Below are positions 25,132-33,110 of a stretch of DNA of 64,000 nucleotides, one piece after another. Made by a program: the position numbers and the translations under genes. The DNA comes from Clostridium ljungdahlii DSM 13528 (GTDB lineage Bacteria > Bacillota > Clostridia > Clostridiales > Clostridiaceae), in contig NC_014328.1 of NCBI RefSeq assembly GCF_000143685.1, forward strand, positions 1,054,001 through 1,118,000, given 5' to 3'. How positions within the stretch are numbered: position 1 is the first letter of the stretch; each line of letters starts with the position of its first letter. The notes beneath the pieces are model-generated. The model saw nothing but the letters and a program-made list of their open reading frames with translations, searched no databases and was not told the origin of the DNA.

Positions 25132-26379
25132 ATGACTATTTATAAGGCGCTAATTCCACATTATGTAATGGAATTTAAATGTATTGGTTCACAATGTGAA
25201 AGAAATTGTTGTGCTCAAGGATGGAAAACGGACGTTGATAAAGAGCATTTTTTAAAATATAAAAAAATAGTAAACCGGGAATGGAAAGATAAGTTTCAAA
25301 GATATGTTAAAAGAAATAGACAAAATGTAGAGAAACAATTTGAGAATCTATTTTATGGTAAAATTAATTTGGATGAAAAAGGGAAATGCTCATTTTTGTC
25401 TGAAAACATGCTGTGCACTATTCAATCAGAAATCGGCCCTAGGTATTTGTGTAGAACTTGCAGTATTTATCCAAGAGAGTTTATAAATGTAGATGGTGTA
25501 CTTCAATGTGCACTTACAACAGCTTGCCCTGAAGCTGCAAGAAAAATGTTATTGAATAAAGACGCTATGCAGTTTGATTTTATTGATACTTATGAGTATG
25601 GGTGGGATTTCAATTGCATTGTTCATACTAATAAAAATCTGAAGTTCAATGGTGCACTAAAATACTTTTATGAAATAAGAAATTTTATTATAGATGTACT
25701 ACAGTTAAAAAATTATTCCTTAGATAAGAGATTAACAATTTTATCCATATTTGTATATGATCTTGAAAAACTAATAAAAAGTTTAAGTATTGATGCTATA
25801 CCGGAACTTTTACAAAATACTGTATCTAAAATTAATAATGGAGAAATAGATGATGCAATTAATTCAATAGGCGTACCATCTCAGGTACAGTTAGCTGATT
25901 TAAATGAAATTATTCAATATAATTTTACTTTTGTACGTCAAAAACAATATATGATGTATGTTAGCGAGTTTTTAACAGGAATTTCATATTCAAAGGATGT
26001 TCTTTTTGAAGTAATTGAAAAAAATTATATAAATTCGTATGATGAATATTTAAAACCGTTTTTAAATGAATATGGATATATATTAGAAAATTACATGGTA
26101 AATAATGCTTTTAAAAATGTAATACCATTTGGAGAAACAATTTCAAATAACGTGTTTGAAGAGTTTTACAACTTTGAATTAAAATATTGTATACTTAAAA
26201 TGCTTTTAACAGGTATTGGAGCATACAGGAAGGGAATTACTCCTGAACTTGTTATAGACTTAATATCTGTATTCACAATTAGTGTTGATCATTCTAAAGT
26301 TTATATGGTAGAAGCATTAAAAAAATTAAAAAATAAAGGTTTACTTAATTTAGAGGGATTAATATATTTGTTAAAATGA
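25132..26379 (+). CDS. fliB: Flagellin lysine-N-methylase FliB-like
   Basis: FliB methylates lysine side chains of flagellin. The 415-residue protein has the family's metal-binding Cys cluster at C17, C22, C26 and C27 (FKCIGSQCERNCCAQGW), then GKCSFL, MLCTIQ, and LCRTCSIYPR. The ATG at 25132 follows AGAGGTG by 6 bases and is preferred over the in-frame GTG at 25123, which overlaps that site. Its presence between two flagellin genes indicates that the filament is methylated as well as glycosylated. Confidence 0.88.
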   Translation: MTIYKALIPHYVMEFKCIGSQCERNCCAQGWKTDVDKEHFLKYKKIVNREWKDKFQRYVKRNRQNVEKQFENLFYGKINLDEKGKCSFLSENMLCTIQSEIGPRYLCRTCSIYPREFINVDGVLQCALTTACPEAARKMLLNKDAMQFDFIDTYEYGWDFNCIVHTNKNLKFNGALKYFYEIRNFIIDVLQLKNYSLDKRLTILSIFVYDLEKLIKSLSIDAIPELLQNTVSKINNGEIDDAINSIGVPSQVQLADLNEIIQYNFTFVRQKQYMMYVSEFLTGISYSKDVLFEVIEKNYINSYDEYLKPFLNEYGYILENYMVNNAFKNVIPFGETISNNVFEEFYNFELKYCILKMLLTGIGAYRKGITPELVIDLISVFTISVDHSKVYMVEALKKLKNKGLLNLEGLIYLLK

Positions 26380-26462
26380 GCATGGTAACTGTGGATTGGA
26401 AGCAGCAGTATAATTGATCATAGAATGATTTATTAGCGTATTTTTAAAAATAGAGGTGTAGT

Positions 26463-27548
26463 ATGGATTTTGAATCAAAATATTTAAAAAGTGAAGAAGA
26501 AAAATTTACAAATAATGCTAAATTATTAAGTAAATATCAAAATATTAAAATAAAGAATATGGACTTAAATCCTCTTACTCATAAAGTGAAAAAAATATCT
26601 GATAATTATGTAATACCATTTATTTATAATCAAAACATGTGGAAAGCTATTTGCAAAGAAGATGGATCGGATATAGATGAGTTTGTGGATGAAATTAAGT
26701 TAAAATATGTAAATGATGTTATAATTGTTTTTGGATTTGGTATTGGTTATCACATTGATGCGTTACATAAGAAATATCCAAATAATAACATCCTTGTACT
26801 TGAAAGTGATTTTCAAATCATAAAAATTGCTGCACTTTATGGTAATTTAGAAAATATATTAAGCAGTGATAAAGTTTCTATTGGTCTATTTAAAAAGGAA
26901 GAGGATTTAGATAAAATATTAAGACATTATTTTGGAAATTATAATAGAGTAAATTTTATAGCTTCAGCATTTTCAAATTATAGTGAACTTTATACATATG
27001 AATTTGAACAATTAGTTAATTCTCTTAATAAATTAAAAATAGACATTGAAAAAAATAGACAGGAACGAATTAAGTTATCTGAAGATATTTTAAATAGTAC
27101 TGATTTAATAAGTATAATTAAAAAATTAATAGATGATTCAGAAGCTTTAAATCAATTGAATATTAAAATTAATATGAAAAACATATTAAAAGAAATTAAT
27201 ATTAAAAGTAATCTAATTAAGGAAGGTATAAGTTGTTTAAATAATTTATATAGTTTTTTAATTGGAGATAGAAACATAAATATTAATAAAGCAGTAGAGA
27301 AATTTAATCAAATTGAAGTAAAAACACAGCTTAGCCCAGAACTATCAGCAATTATGGATATTGCAATGTATAAGTACGTTGATATTTTAAATGAAGATGA
27401 AGAAATCAAAATAAGGGTTACTGATTCAGAAAATATTACTCAGATTAAAAAGATAATGTATAATTTAAAAATATATAAGTATAGGAATAAGTGTATGAGC
27501 AGTATTACTGCTGAGTTGAAAAGATTAATAAAGCAGCCTCAGAGGTAA
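26463..27548 (+). CDS. Maf-like motility accessory factor, N-terminal part only
   Basis: The 361-residue protein resembles the N-terminal domain of Maf/DUF115 motility accessory factors that add nonulosonic acids to flagellin (NDVIIVFGFGIGYHIDAL then NNILVLESDFQIIKIAALYG near 78-125). Family members are usually about 600 residues or more and carry a second, catalytic 6-HMPK-like domain, which is not visible here. The tail from about 200 is Asn/Ile/Lys-rich helical. It may be truncated, or a split partner. A duplicate fragment sits at 25020. Confidence 0.65.
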   Translation: MDFESKYLKSEEEKFTNNAKLLSKYQNIKIKNMDLNPLTHKVKKISDNYVIPFIYNQNMWKAICKEDGSDIDEFVDEIKLKYVNDVIIVFGFGIGYHIDALHKKYPNNNILVLESDFQIIKIAALYGNLENILSSDKVSIGLFKKEEDLDKILRHYFGNYNRVNFIASAFSNYSELYTYEFEQLVNSLNKLKIDIEKNRQERIKLSEDILNSTDLISIIKKLIDDSEALNQLNIKINMKNILKEINIKSNLIKEGISCLNNLYSFLIGDRNININKAVEKFNQIEVKTQLSPELSAIMDIAMYKYVDILNEDEEIKIRVTDSENITQIKKIMYNLKIYKYRNKCMSSITAELKRLIKQPQR

Positions 27549-27553
27549 GAAGC

Positions 27554-27870
27554 ATATTAACTTTATGTATGATAGTTAAAATAGAAGTTATTTATCCGAT
27601 GACTACCTGCTCTAGTACTTACACGCACTTTATGAAAGCGACTGTCACCAAATCAAAGATTTGGGATATCTGCTTTTCTCTAAGTTTACGTTGCGAGTAG
27701 CTATGTTCCTGGATAACGATTTCTAGGCATCAAGTGGAGTTAAAACTCCATCTGATGCCTAGAAATCTGTTTATGAAATACTTGGTTTTAGAGAAAAGGC
27801 TGTAGAGTATTATAATATGTATGGTGAATATAAGCCTGCAAGAAATAGATTTAGTAAAAAATATTTTTTA
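27554..27870 (+). pseudogene. Glycosyltransferase remnant with its core replaced by a palindromic insert
   Basis: Bases 27554-27587 match the start of the glycosyltransferase gene at 49839 (encoding LTLCMIVK). Bases 27773-27865 match its 3' end (LGFREKAVEYYNMYGEYKPARNRF). About 940 bases of coding sequence between them are missing and 185 bases of unrelated palindromic DNA take their place. No long frame remains. Confidence 0.8.
27588..27770 (+). repeat. Palindromic insert of unknown type
   Basis: The ends TTATCC-GATGA-CTAC (27589) and GTAG-CTATGTTCCT-GGATAA (27697-27716) form imperfect terminal inverted repeats, with a hairpin CCAAATC/GATTTGG near 27648-27664 between them. Adjacent is a strong hairpin, GATTTCTAGGCATCA (27718-27732) with 27753-27767 and an inner TGGAGT/ACTCCA. 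The GC-richer composition differs from the neighbours. It looks like a small non-autonomous mobile or structured RNA element. Confidence 0.6.
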
Positions 27871-28010
27871 TAAATATATTTTTATTTTTTATATAAAGTC
27901 CATTTAACTTAAAACGAATAATTAAGTAGAAGGATAAGGAATCCAAAGAAAAAAATATTGAAATTGGATATAAAGTTCTTTAAAGTTTTATCGAATAAAT
28001 TAATGTGAAA
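27871..28010 (+). other. Gene-free spacer before the csrA2 leader
   Basis: No gene. TAAA (27971-27974), a 15-base spacer and ATCGAATA (27990-27997) is a weak sigma28-like candidate with only 4 of 8 matches at the -10, so the csrA2 promoter remains uncertain. Confidence 0.3.
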
Positions 28011-28085
28011 GTCAGGACGACTAATAGACCTATTTATACTCTGCAGGAGGCAGAATTGATAGGTGTATTAGTCGCATTTTCATTG
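28011..28085 (+). ncRNA. Terminator-shaped RNA element with AGGA loops before csrA2 (copy 1 of 2)
   Basis: GTC-AGGAC-GAC opens the element at 28011. A 16-bp stem with one mismatch (28018-28033 with 28059-28074) carries an apical hairpin CTGC-AGGAG-GCAG (28041-28053) and is followed by GCATTTTCATT. The AGGA in the apical loop is the CsrA recognition type. A related element with the same layout is at 35236. It may be a small RNA, or a leader through which CsrA controls csrA2. Confidence 0.6.
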
Positions 28086-28113
28086 TAGAGATTTGACCAA
28101 GGAGGGAAGTAAA

Positions 28114-28290
28114 ATGTTAGTATTAGGCAGGAAGCCCGGAGAGTACATTGTAATTGGCGATAATATTAAGGTAAAAGTTATTAAAAGTGAAGCAGGTGAT
28201 TTAAGGCTTGCTATAGATGCTCCTAGAGATGTAGAAATCACTAGAGGTGAAGTTTGGGAAGAACAGCAGAAATTGAGACAAGCTAAATAA
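28114..28290 (+). CDS. csrA: Translational regulator CsrA, copy 2
   Basis: A 58-residue CsrA paralogue (MLVLGRKPGEYIVIGDNIKVKV) with the RNA-contact region DAPRDVEITRGEVWEE. The ATG at 28114 is placed 8 bases after AAGGAGGG. The in-frame TTG at 28093 lies before that site and is rejected. It is shorter than copy 1, has no fliW beside it and stands alone between a glycosyltransferase scar and the second flagellin. AGGA-loop hairpins lie both just upstream and just downstream. Confidence 0.93.
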   Translation: MLVLGRKPGEYIVIGDNIKVKVIKSEAGDLRLAIDAPRDVEITRGEVWEEQQKLRQAK

Positions 28291-28296
28291 AATAGC

Positions 28297-28430
28297 AAAG
28301 GTCAAAGAACAAATAACAAGATTTAAGACAAATAATAAAGTTCAAAGAACAAATAACAAAAAATGAAGATTTTCTGTTAATACCGAAAATCAACCTAATT
28401 TGATATTTGATATTTAATATTTGAACTTTA
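28297..28430 (+). repeat. Palindromic leader repeat, copy D
   Basis: GTCAAAGAACAAATAACAAG occurs twice in slightly varied form, then AAAAAATGAAGATTTTC, a loop, GAAAATC and ACCTAATTTGATATTTG, ending TTTGAACTTTA. Only the ATTTTC/GAAAAT part of the central stem still pairs. It separates csrA2 from the AGGA-loop RNA. Confidence 0.65.
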
Positions 28431-28447
28431 AAAAGTTACAGTATAAA
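28421..28447 (+). promoter_or_regulatory. Possible promoter for the AGGA-loop RNA
   Basis: TTGAAC (28421-28426) and TATAAA (28442-28447) are separated by 15 bases, shorter than the usual 17. The element is placed so that transcription would start just before the first AGGA hairpin. Confidence 0.35.
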
Positions 28448-28453
28448 CAATTT

Positions 28454-28533
28454 AATAAAAAACTCAGGAGGAGTCAATTGTTCTCGTAATTCAGCAGGAT
28501 GCTGATAGGGCGGGCATGATTGGCTCCTTTTTT
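28454..28533 (+). ncRNA. Candidate CsrA-binding small RNA downstream of csrA2
   Basis: Two AGGA-loop hairpins are present: ACTC-AGGAG-GAGT (28462-28474) and TCAGC-AGGAT-GCTGA (28491-28505). A 9-bp stem GGAGTCAAT/ATTGGCTCC (28470-28478 with 28519-28527, one G-U pair) followed by six T forms a terminator. No ORF of note is present. The layout of repeated GGA loops plus terminator is that of CsrB/RsmY-type decoy RNAs. Its position beside csrA2 supports this, but binding is not shown. It could also be the csrA2 3' region. Confidence 0.55.
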
Positions 28534-28645
28534 AATAAATAAAAAAGTTTAAGGAACAAATAACAGATAAATTAAGATTTTAGCTGATTAAATGTTGATT
28601 AATGTGTTTAGAATCTAGATATATTAAAGCATTTAGGAGGTTGAA

Positions 28646-29002
28646 ATGTTAAAGAAAAATATACTTTACGAAAAGACTTTTAAATTTTCAGTGAGAATAG
28701 TAAAGCTATATAAGTACCTTATTGATTATAGAAAGGAATATGTTATTTCAAAGCAAATACTCCGGTCAGGTACAAGTATAGGAGCTAATGTAAAGGAAGG
28801 AATAGTAGCACAGAGTAAAAGAGATTTCCTATCAAAAATGTATATTGCATTAAAAGAAGCTTCGGAGACAGAATACTGGCTTGAACTTCTAAAAGAAACT
28901 GGATATATTGATGGAAAAATGTTTAATTCTATTATTGAAGATTGTAAAGAAATTAGTAAAATTTTATGTGCTACAGTTAGAACTACAAAGGAAAGAATAT
29001 AA
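28646..29002 (+). CDS. Four-helix bundle protein (S23/IVS type)
   Basis: The 118-residue helical protein matches the four-helix bundle family first found in 23S rRNA intervening sequences: a central ISKQILRSGTSIGANVKEGI (near 32-52), then FLSKMYIALKEASETEYWLELL. Such proteins are often stand-alone and of unclear function. There is a GGAGG site before the ATG. It lies between the AGGA-loop RNA and flagellin copy 2, an unusual context. No rRNA is nearby. Confidence 0.85.
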   Translation: MLKKNILYEKTFKFSVRIVKLYKYLIDYRKEYVISKQILRSGTSIGANVKEGIVAQSKRDFLSKMYIALKEASETEYWLELLKETGYIDGKMFNSIIEDCKEISKILCATVRTTKERI

Positions 29003-29110
29003 AGCAAATAACAGAGTGCAAAGAACAAATAGCAAAAAATGAAGATTTTCGGTTAATACCTAAAATCAACTTAATTTGATATTTGATATCTGAACTTTGA
29101 ACTTTATTTT
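29001..29110 (+). repeat. Palindromic leader repeat, copy E
   Basis: Begins in the stop codon of the four-helix gene: AAGCAAATAACAGAG, AAAGAACAAATAGC, then AAAAAATGAAGATTTTCGG, a loop, TAAAATC, ACTTAATTTGATATTTGATA and TGAACTTTGAACTTT. The central stem has one mismatch (GATTTTC against TAAAATC). It lies in the region upstream of fliC2 as copy C does for fliC1. Confidence 0.7.
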
Positions 29111-29117
29111 GTTAGTA

Positions 29118-29183
29118 ATCCTCAAATGAATTGATAATCAATAATTGTTAAATATCAATTGTGAATTGTCATTTGATGAGGGG
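29118..29183 (+). repeat. Extra imperfect palindrome in the fliC2 upstream region
   Basis: CCTCAAATGAATT near 29120-29132 pairs imperfectly with AATTGTCATTTGATGAGG near 29164-29181, with TTGATAAT/ATATCAA inside. It interrupts what in fliC1 is a short TAAACC/GGTTTA hairpin. The following GGGTTTAACTATAAATAAA is identical to the fliC1 region at 18451. Confidence 0.5.
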
Positions 29184-29204
29184 TTTAACTATAAATAAAA
29201 AATT

Positions 29205-29244
29205 TAGTACACAAGGAAGTGTACTACTCGAAAATCAGGGAGGG
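29205..29244 (+). promoter_or_regulatory. fliC2 leader: CsrA-type AGGA hairpin and ribosome binding site
   Basis: A perfect 8-bp stem, TAGTACAC (29205-29212) with GTGTACTA (29219-29226), presents loop AAGGAA. CAGGGAGGG (29236-29244) is the ribosome binding site and contains AGGGA, which also fits ANGGA. The stem shares no sequence with that of fliC1 (GGGC/GCCC) but the loop and the spacing to the start are kept, strong internal support for a CsrA site. Confidence 0.72.
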
Positions 29245-29251
29245 AAATATT

Positions 29252-30895
29252 ATGATAATTAATCACAATTTACAAGCAAATAATGCTATTAGACACATGA
29301 ACAGCAATACTAATGCTGCAAGCAAATCAATGCAAAAACTTTCTTCAGGTCTTAGGATAAACAGTGCAGCAGATGATGCAGCAGGATTAGCTATATCTGA
29401 AAAAATGAAGGCACAGGTTGGTGGCCTTAATCAGGCTAATGCAAATGCACAAGATGGTGTATCAATGACTCAAACTGCTGAAGGTGCATTAAATGAAACT
29501 ACTTCAATTCTTCAAAGAATGAGAACGCTTGCTAACCAGGCAGCAAATGGAACTAACACTGATCAAGATAGATCCAATATACAGGATGAAATGGATCAGT
29601 TAACATCAGAAATCAACAGAATAGGTAACACTACTGAATTCAATACACAGAAGTTATTAGATGGTGGAACAGGCTCAGTTGATGGAAATAAAATTACTCA
29701 GGCTACAAGTGCAACAGCTACAATTGGAAAACTTACTGCCGGTACACTTACAAATGCATCTACATTAACTATTGATGGACAAACATTTAATTTTTCAAAT
29801 GTTAAAGTAGCAGGTAATGCAACAGATGGAGCAACTTTAGGCAATGTTACTAATGCTAATGGAAAGAAATTATCAGATTATGTAGATATTAAGGCTACAG
29901 CTAATTCAATTACATTTACTGATAAAGCAACAGGAACTACAAGTACACTTAGTGGTGCTACTGCATTCAGTGGTGTAACAGGTACAGGTACTGCAGCTAC
30001 AATAGCAAAATCTGGAGTTGAAGGTGCGAATGCTCTTACAGGTGCTGATATTTCAATAGCAGCAGGGTCTTCATTTACGGTTAAAGTGGGGCAGGATGCA
30101 GCTGTTACTGTAAATTTACCTTCAACAATGTCTAATAAAGTTTATAATACTAGTAGCACAGATAAGAATATACAACAAGCTGCTCTTCAAGATTTGGCAA
30201 GAGATTTAAATGCAGCTTTGCAAAATGCAGGACTTGGAAATAATGTTACTGCTGCAGTTTCAAGCGGAAATAAACTTCAGTTTATATCAAATACAGGAAA
30301 TGATATAACTCTTGCAGAAGTTGGAGCAGGTACTACATTAAGCACTACATTGGGAATGGACACTAATCTTAAAACAACTGGAATTGCTATACAACAAGTT
30401 GTAGGACCTGGAGCTGCAGGAAGTGGATTTAATACAACATTCCAGATAGGAGCTAATGAAGGACAATCCATGTCATTAAACATAAATGATATGAGAGCAG
30501 CAGCTCTTGGAATTACAGGAAATGCAGGACAGACAGGATTTACAATGACAAATACTGTTACAAATGGAACTACAGATATCAAGCAGGAAGCTGCATTAAA
30601 TGTTATGAATAAGGATGACGCTTCAGCAGCACTTACAACTATTGATAAAGCATTATCTACAGTTGCTGCTGAAAGAGGTAAATTAGGAGCAGTACAAAAT
30701 AGACTAGAACATACTGAAAACAACTTATCAACTTCAGCAGAAAACTTGACATCAGCTCAAGCTAGAATAACAGATGTTGATATGGCATCAGAAATGTCTG
30801 AGTACTCAAAGAACAACATTTTGTCACAAGCTGCTCAGGCTATGCTTGCACAAGCTAATCAACAGCCACAACAAGTTCTTCAGTTATTAAAATAA
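29252..30895 (+). CDS. fliC: Flagellin, copy 2
   Basis: A 547-residue flagellin paralogue with intact ends ([39 protein letters not shown], and C-terminal [18 protein letters not shown] to [11 protein letters not shown]). The centre, about 145-440, differs from copy 1, so the filament surface would differ. The ATG at 29252 matches the family start. An in-frame GTG at 29219 lies inside the CsrA-type hairpin and is rejected. The gene ends in its own terminator. Confidence 0.97.
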   Translation: MIINHNLQANNAIRHMNSNTNAASKSMQKLSSGLRINSAADDAAGLAISEKMKAQVGGLNQANANAQDGVSMTQTAEGALNETTSILQRMRTLANQAANGTNTDQDRSNIQDEMDQLTSEINRIGNTTEFNTQKLLDGGTGSVDGNKITQATSATATIGKLTAGTLTNASTLTIDGQTFNFSNVKVAGNATDGATLGNVTNANGKKLSDYVDIKATANSITFTDKATGTTSTLSGATAFSGVTGTGTAATIAKSGVEGANALTGADISIAAGSSFTVKVGQDAAVTVNLPSTMSNKVYNTSSTDKNIQQAALQDLARDLNAALQNAGLGNNVTAAVSSGNKLQFISNTGNDITLAEVGAGTTLSTTLGMDTNLKTTGIAIQQVVGPGAAGSGFNTTFQIGANEGQSMSLNINDMRAAALGITGNAGQTGFTMTNTVTNGTTDIKQEAALNVMNKDDASAALTTIDKALSTVAAERGKLGAVQNRLEHTENNLSTSAENLTSAQARITDVDMASEMSEYSKNNILSQAAQAMLAQANQQPQQVLQLLK

Positions 30896-30909
30896 TTATA
30901 AGTGAATTA

Positions 30910-30941
30910 AAGAGTCAGGGTATTACTCTGGCTCTTTTTAA
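30910..30941 (+). terminator. Rho-independent terminator after fliC2
   Basis: AAGAGTCAGGGT (30910-30921) pairs with ACTCTGGCTCTT (30925-30936, two G-U pairs) around ATT, followed by TTTTA. Confidence 0.85.
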
Positions 30942-31015
30942 AAATTGACAGTGCATAGAATCAACAGTCAAATGATTTTATGCAGTATTAATTTTTGTTT
31001 AGGAGGAAATTAAAT

Positions 31016-33094
31016 ATGCTTCTAAGTATAGGTATGATGGTAAAAGATGAAGAAAAGTATTTGGATAAATGTTTAAAGGCATTAATTCGAATTTTTCGTA
31101 ATATAGATTCGGAATTAATAATTGTAGATACAGGTTCAACAGATAATATTGTTGAAATTGCAAAGAGGTATACAGATAAGGTATATTTTCATGAATGGAA
31201 TAACAATTTTTCTGAAATAAGAAATGTTGTTCTAAGTTACTGTAAAGGAGATTGGTTTTTTTATGTAGATGGTGATGAGATACTTGAGGATTGTAATGAT
31301 TTAGTTAATTTTTTTAAGTTTCAGGAATATAAAAAGTATAATTCAGCATCAATATATATAAAAAATTTATGTGATTTGGAAGATGAAACTGATTATAGCA
31401 TTTTTGCAGCTTTAAGATTATTTAAAAAAGATAAAGACTTTAAATTTGTTAATGCAGTTCATAATCAACCTTTATATAAAAAGCCTATAAAGACACTTTC
31501 TACAAAGTGTAAGCATTATGGATACTTAAGTAATGATAAGAAACTCATGGAAAAAAAGTATAAAAGGACAGCAACTATTTTAAAAGATGAATTAAAAAAG
31601 AATCCCCAAAACATTTACTATTGGTATCAGCTTTCTGTAAGTTATGGTATGCATGGTGATAATCAGAAAGCTGTTGATTGTGCCCTTAAAGCTTTTCAAC
31701 TTATGAAAATAAGAGTGCCAGGAAAATGTATTCAAAAATACATATATGTATATACGCAATTAGCATTAAGTTGCATTATTATTAGAGACTTAAAAAAGGC
31801 TGAATATGCATGTAGTGAGGCTATAAAGGTTGGAATTAAACATATAGATATTTATTATTTATTAGGGAAAAGTCAATTTTTGATGAAAAAGAATAATGAG
31901 TCTATAAAAGCTTATGGAAAGTATCTAGAATTTTTAAATACAACCCAGGGTATGGATAACGCTAATACTCAAGTATACTGTTATGGTAAAAAGGAGTATG
32001 TGTACTTTGATTTATTTATATTATATAAACGTGTTGGAAAATTTGAAAAGGCAATAGAATACTTTAATAAAATTCAAGATGTTCGTATACTTACTAATTT
32101 TGAATGTATCGAAGAAAATATAAGCTTATATCTAGATATGAATGATTATGATGGTTTAAAGAATTTTTATGACAATGTAGTAAACATATATGACATTAGG
32201 GATACTTTTATTTTATATTTGGAAAAATATATAAATAAGCATGAAGTAAATATAAATAAAATAAAAGATATTTTAAATGAAGAAGACTCGTATATGTTGC
32301 TTTTAAATATTAGATTAGCTATACAAAATGATGATGAAAGTTTATATTATGACGCAGAAACTATGGATAATGTACTGGAACTTAATCTAAATGAATTATA
32401 TTATTTTTATGGTGACATTTTGTATTATTATATGAAATATTCTATACATAATTTTGTAAATTTAAATGAAAGTATAAATTTAATTAAAAATATAAGTGAG
32501 CGAAAAAATATTGAGTTTTTTAAATATTTGGATGGTAAGTATGAGAATTTGAAAAAGGTGCTTTATGAGTTCCTATATTTTAACCTTGAAGAGGATTTGA
32601 GTATTATCAATTTAAAGAAAACAGCAACAAAGTATTTAGTAGCTACTATAGATAGCAGTAATACGTATTTTAGAGAAGCTTTTAATCAGTATGTTGATTA
32701 TGGTATAAATTACATACAGTGTGTTTACAATGTTGAATTGTTGGAAAGCAATAATGTATATTGTTTAAGAAATGAAGAAGAAGCTTTCTTTTTGTATATG
32801 AGAAAAGCGAACTTAGTGAAAACTTCAAGTGATCAAAAATATTTGTATTATTTAAAGAAAGCCTTAGATGTCTATCCATATATGAATAATGGAATTAAAT
32901 TTTTACTTGATGAATTTAAGAAAAGTGAAAATATTAGTGAAATGGAGAAATATAAAAAACAGGTTAAAAAAACTATAAGGGCACTTGTAAATGAAAATAA
33001 AATAAATGATGCAAATAAACTCATAAGTGAGTATGAAAAAATAGTGTATGGTGATTCGGAAATTGAAAATATAAAAAGAGCTATGTATTCATAA
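31016..33094 (+). CDS. Family 2 glycosyltransferase with long TPR tail, copy A
   Basis: A 692-residue protein. The N-terminal GT-A domain begins LLSIGMMVKDEEKYLDKCL, has IIVDTGSTDN near 36-45 and metal-binding D85-G-D87. Helical TPR-like repeats fill the remaining 480 residues. The ATG at 31016 follows AGGAGGAA. The in-frame TTG at 30995 has no such site. It is a close relative of the next gene: both share the N-terminus and a C-terminal block with YLKKALDVYPYMNNGIKFLL against YLEKALEAYPYMKKGIEILL. Placement after fliC2 points to flagellin glycosylation. Confidence 0.85.
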   Translation: MLLSIGMMVKDEEKYLDKCLKALIRIFRNIDSELIIVDTGSTDNIVEIAKRYTDKVYFHEWNNNFSEIRNVVLSYCKGDWFFYVDGDEILEDCNDLVNFFKFQEYKKYNSASIYIKNLCDLEDETDYSIFAALRLFKKDKDFKFVNAVHNQPLYKKPIKTLSTKCKHYGYLSNDKKLMEKKYKRTATILKDELKKNPQNIYYWYQLSVSYGMHGDNQKAVDCALKAFQLMKIRVPGKCIQKYIYVYTQLALSCIIIRDLKKAEYACSEAIKVGIKHIDIYYLLGKSQFLMKKNNESIKAYGKYLEFLNTTQGMDNANTQVYCYGKKEYVYFDLFILYKRVGKFEKAIEYFNKIQDVRILTNFECIEENISLYLDMNDYDGLKNFYDNVVNIYDIRDTFILYLEKYINKHEVNINKIKDILNEEDSYMLLLNIRLAIQNDDESLYYDAETMDNVLELNLNELYYFYGDILYYYMKYSIHNFVNLNESINLIKNISERKNIEFFKYLDGKYENLKKVLYEFLYFNLEEDLSIINLKKTATKYLVATIDSSNTYFREAFNQYVDYGINYIQCVYNVELLESNNVYCLRNEEEAFFLYMRKANLVKTSSDQKYLYYLKKALDVYPYMNNGIKFLLDEFKKSENISEMEKYKKQVKKTIRALVNENKINDANKLISEYEKIVYGDSEIENIKRAMYS

Positions 33095-33110
33095 AAGTGG
33101 GGGATATGAA

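Noticed and set aside
27971-27997. Sigma28 promoter for csrA2
   Set aside because: TAAA and spacing fit, but the -10 (ATCGAATA) matches only 4 of 8 positions. It is kept only as a weak note in the spacer entry.
28080-28298. Minus-strand ORF opposite csrA2
   Set aside because: It is the antisense shadow of a clear CsrA gene, with no ribosome binding site and no family match.
30277-30723. 148-residue minus-strand ORF in fliC2
   Set aside because: It is the complement of repetitive Ala/Thr-rich flagellin codons, with no ribosome binding site and no independent support.
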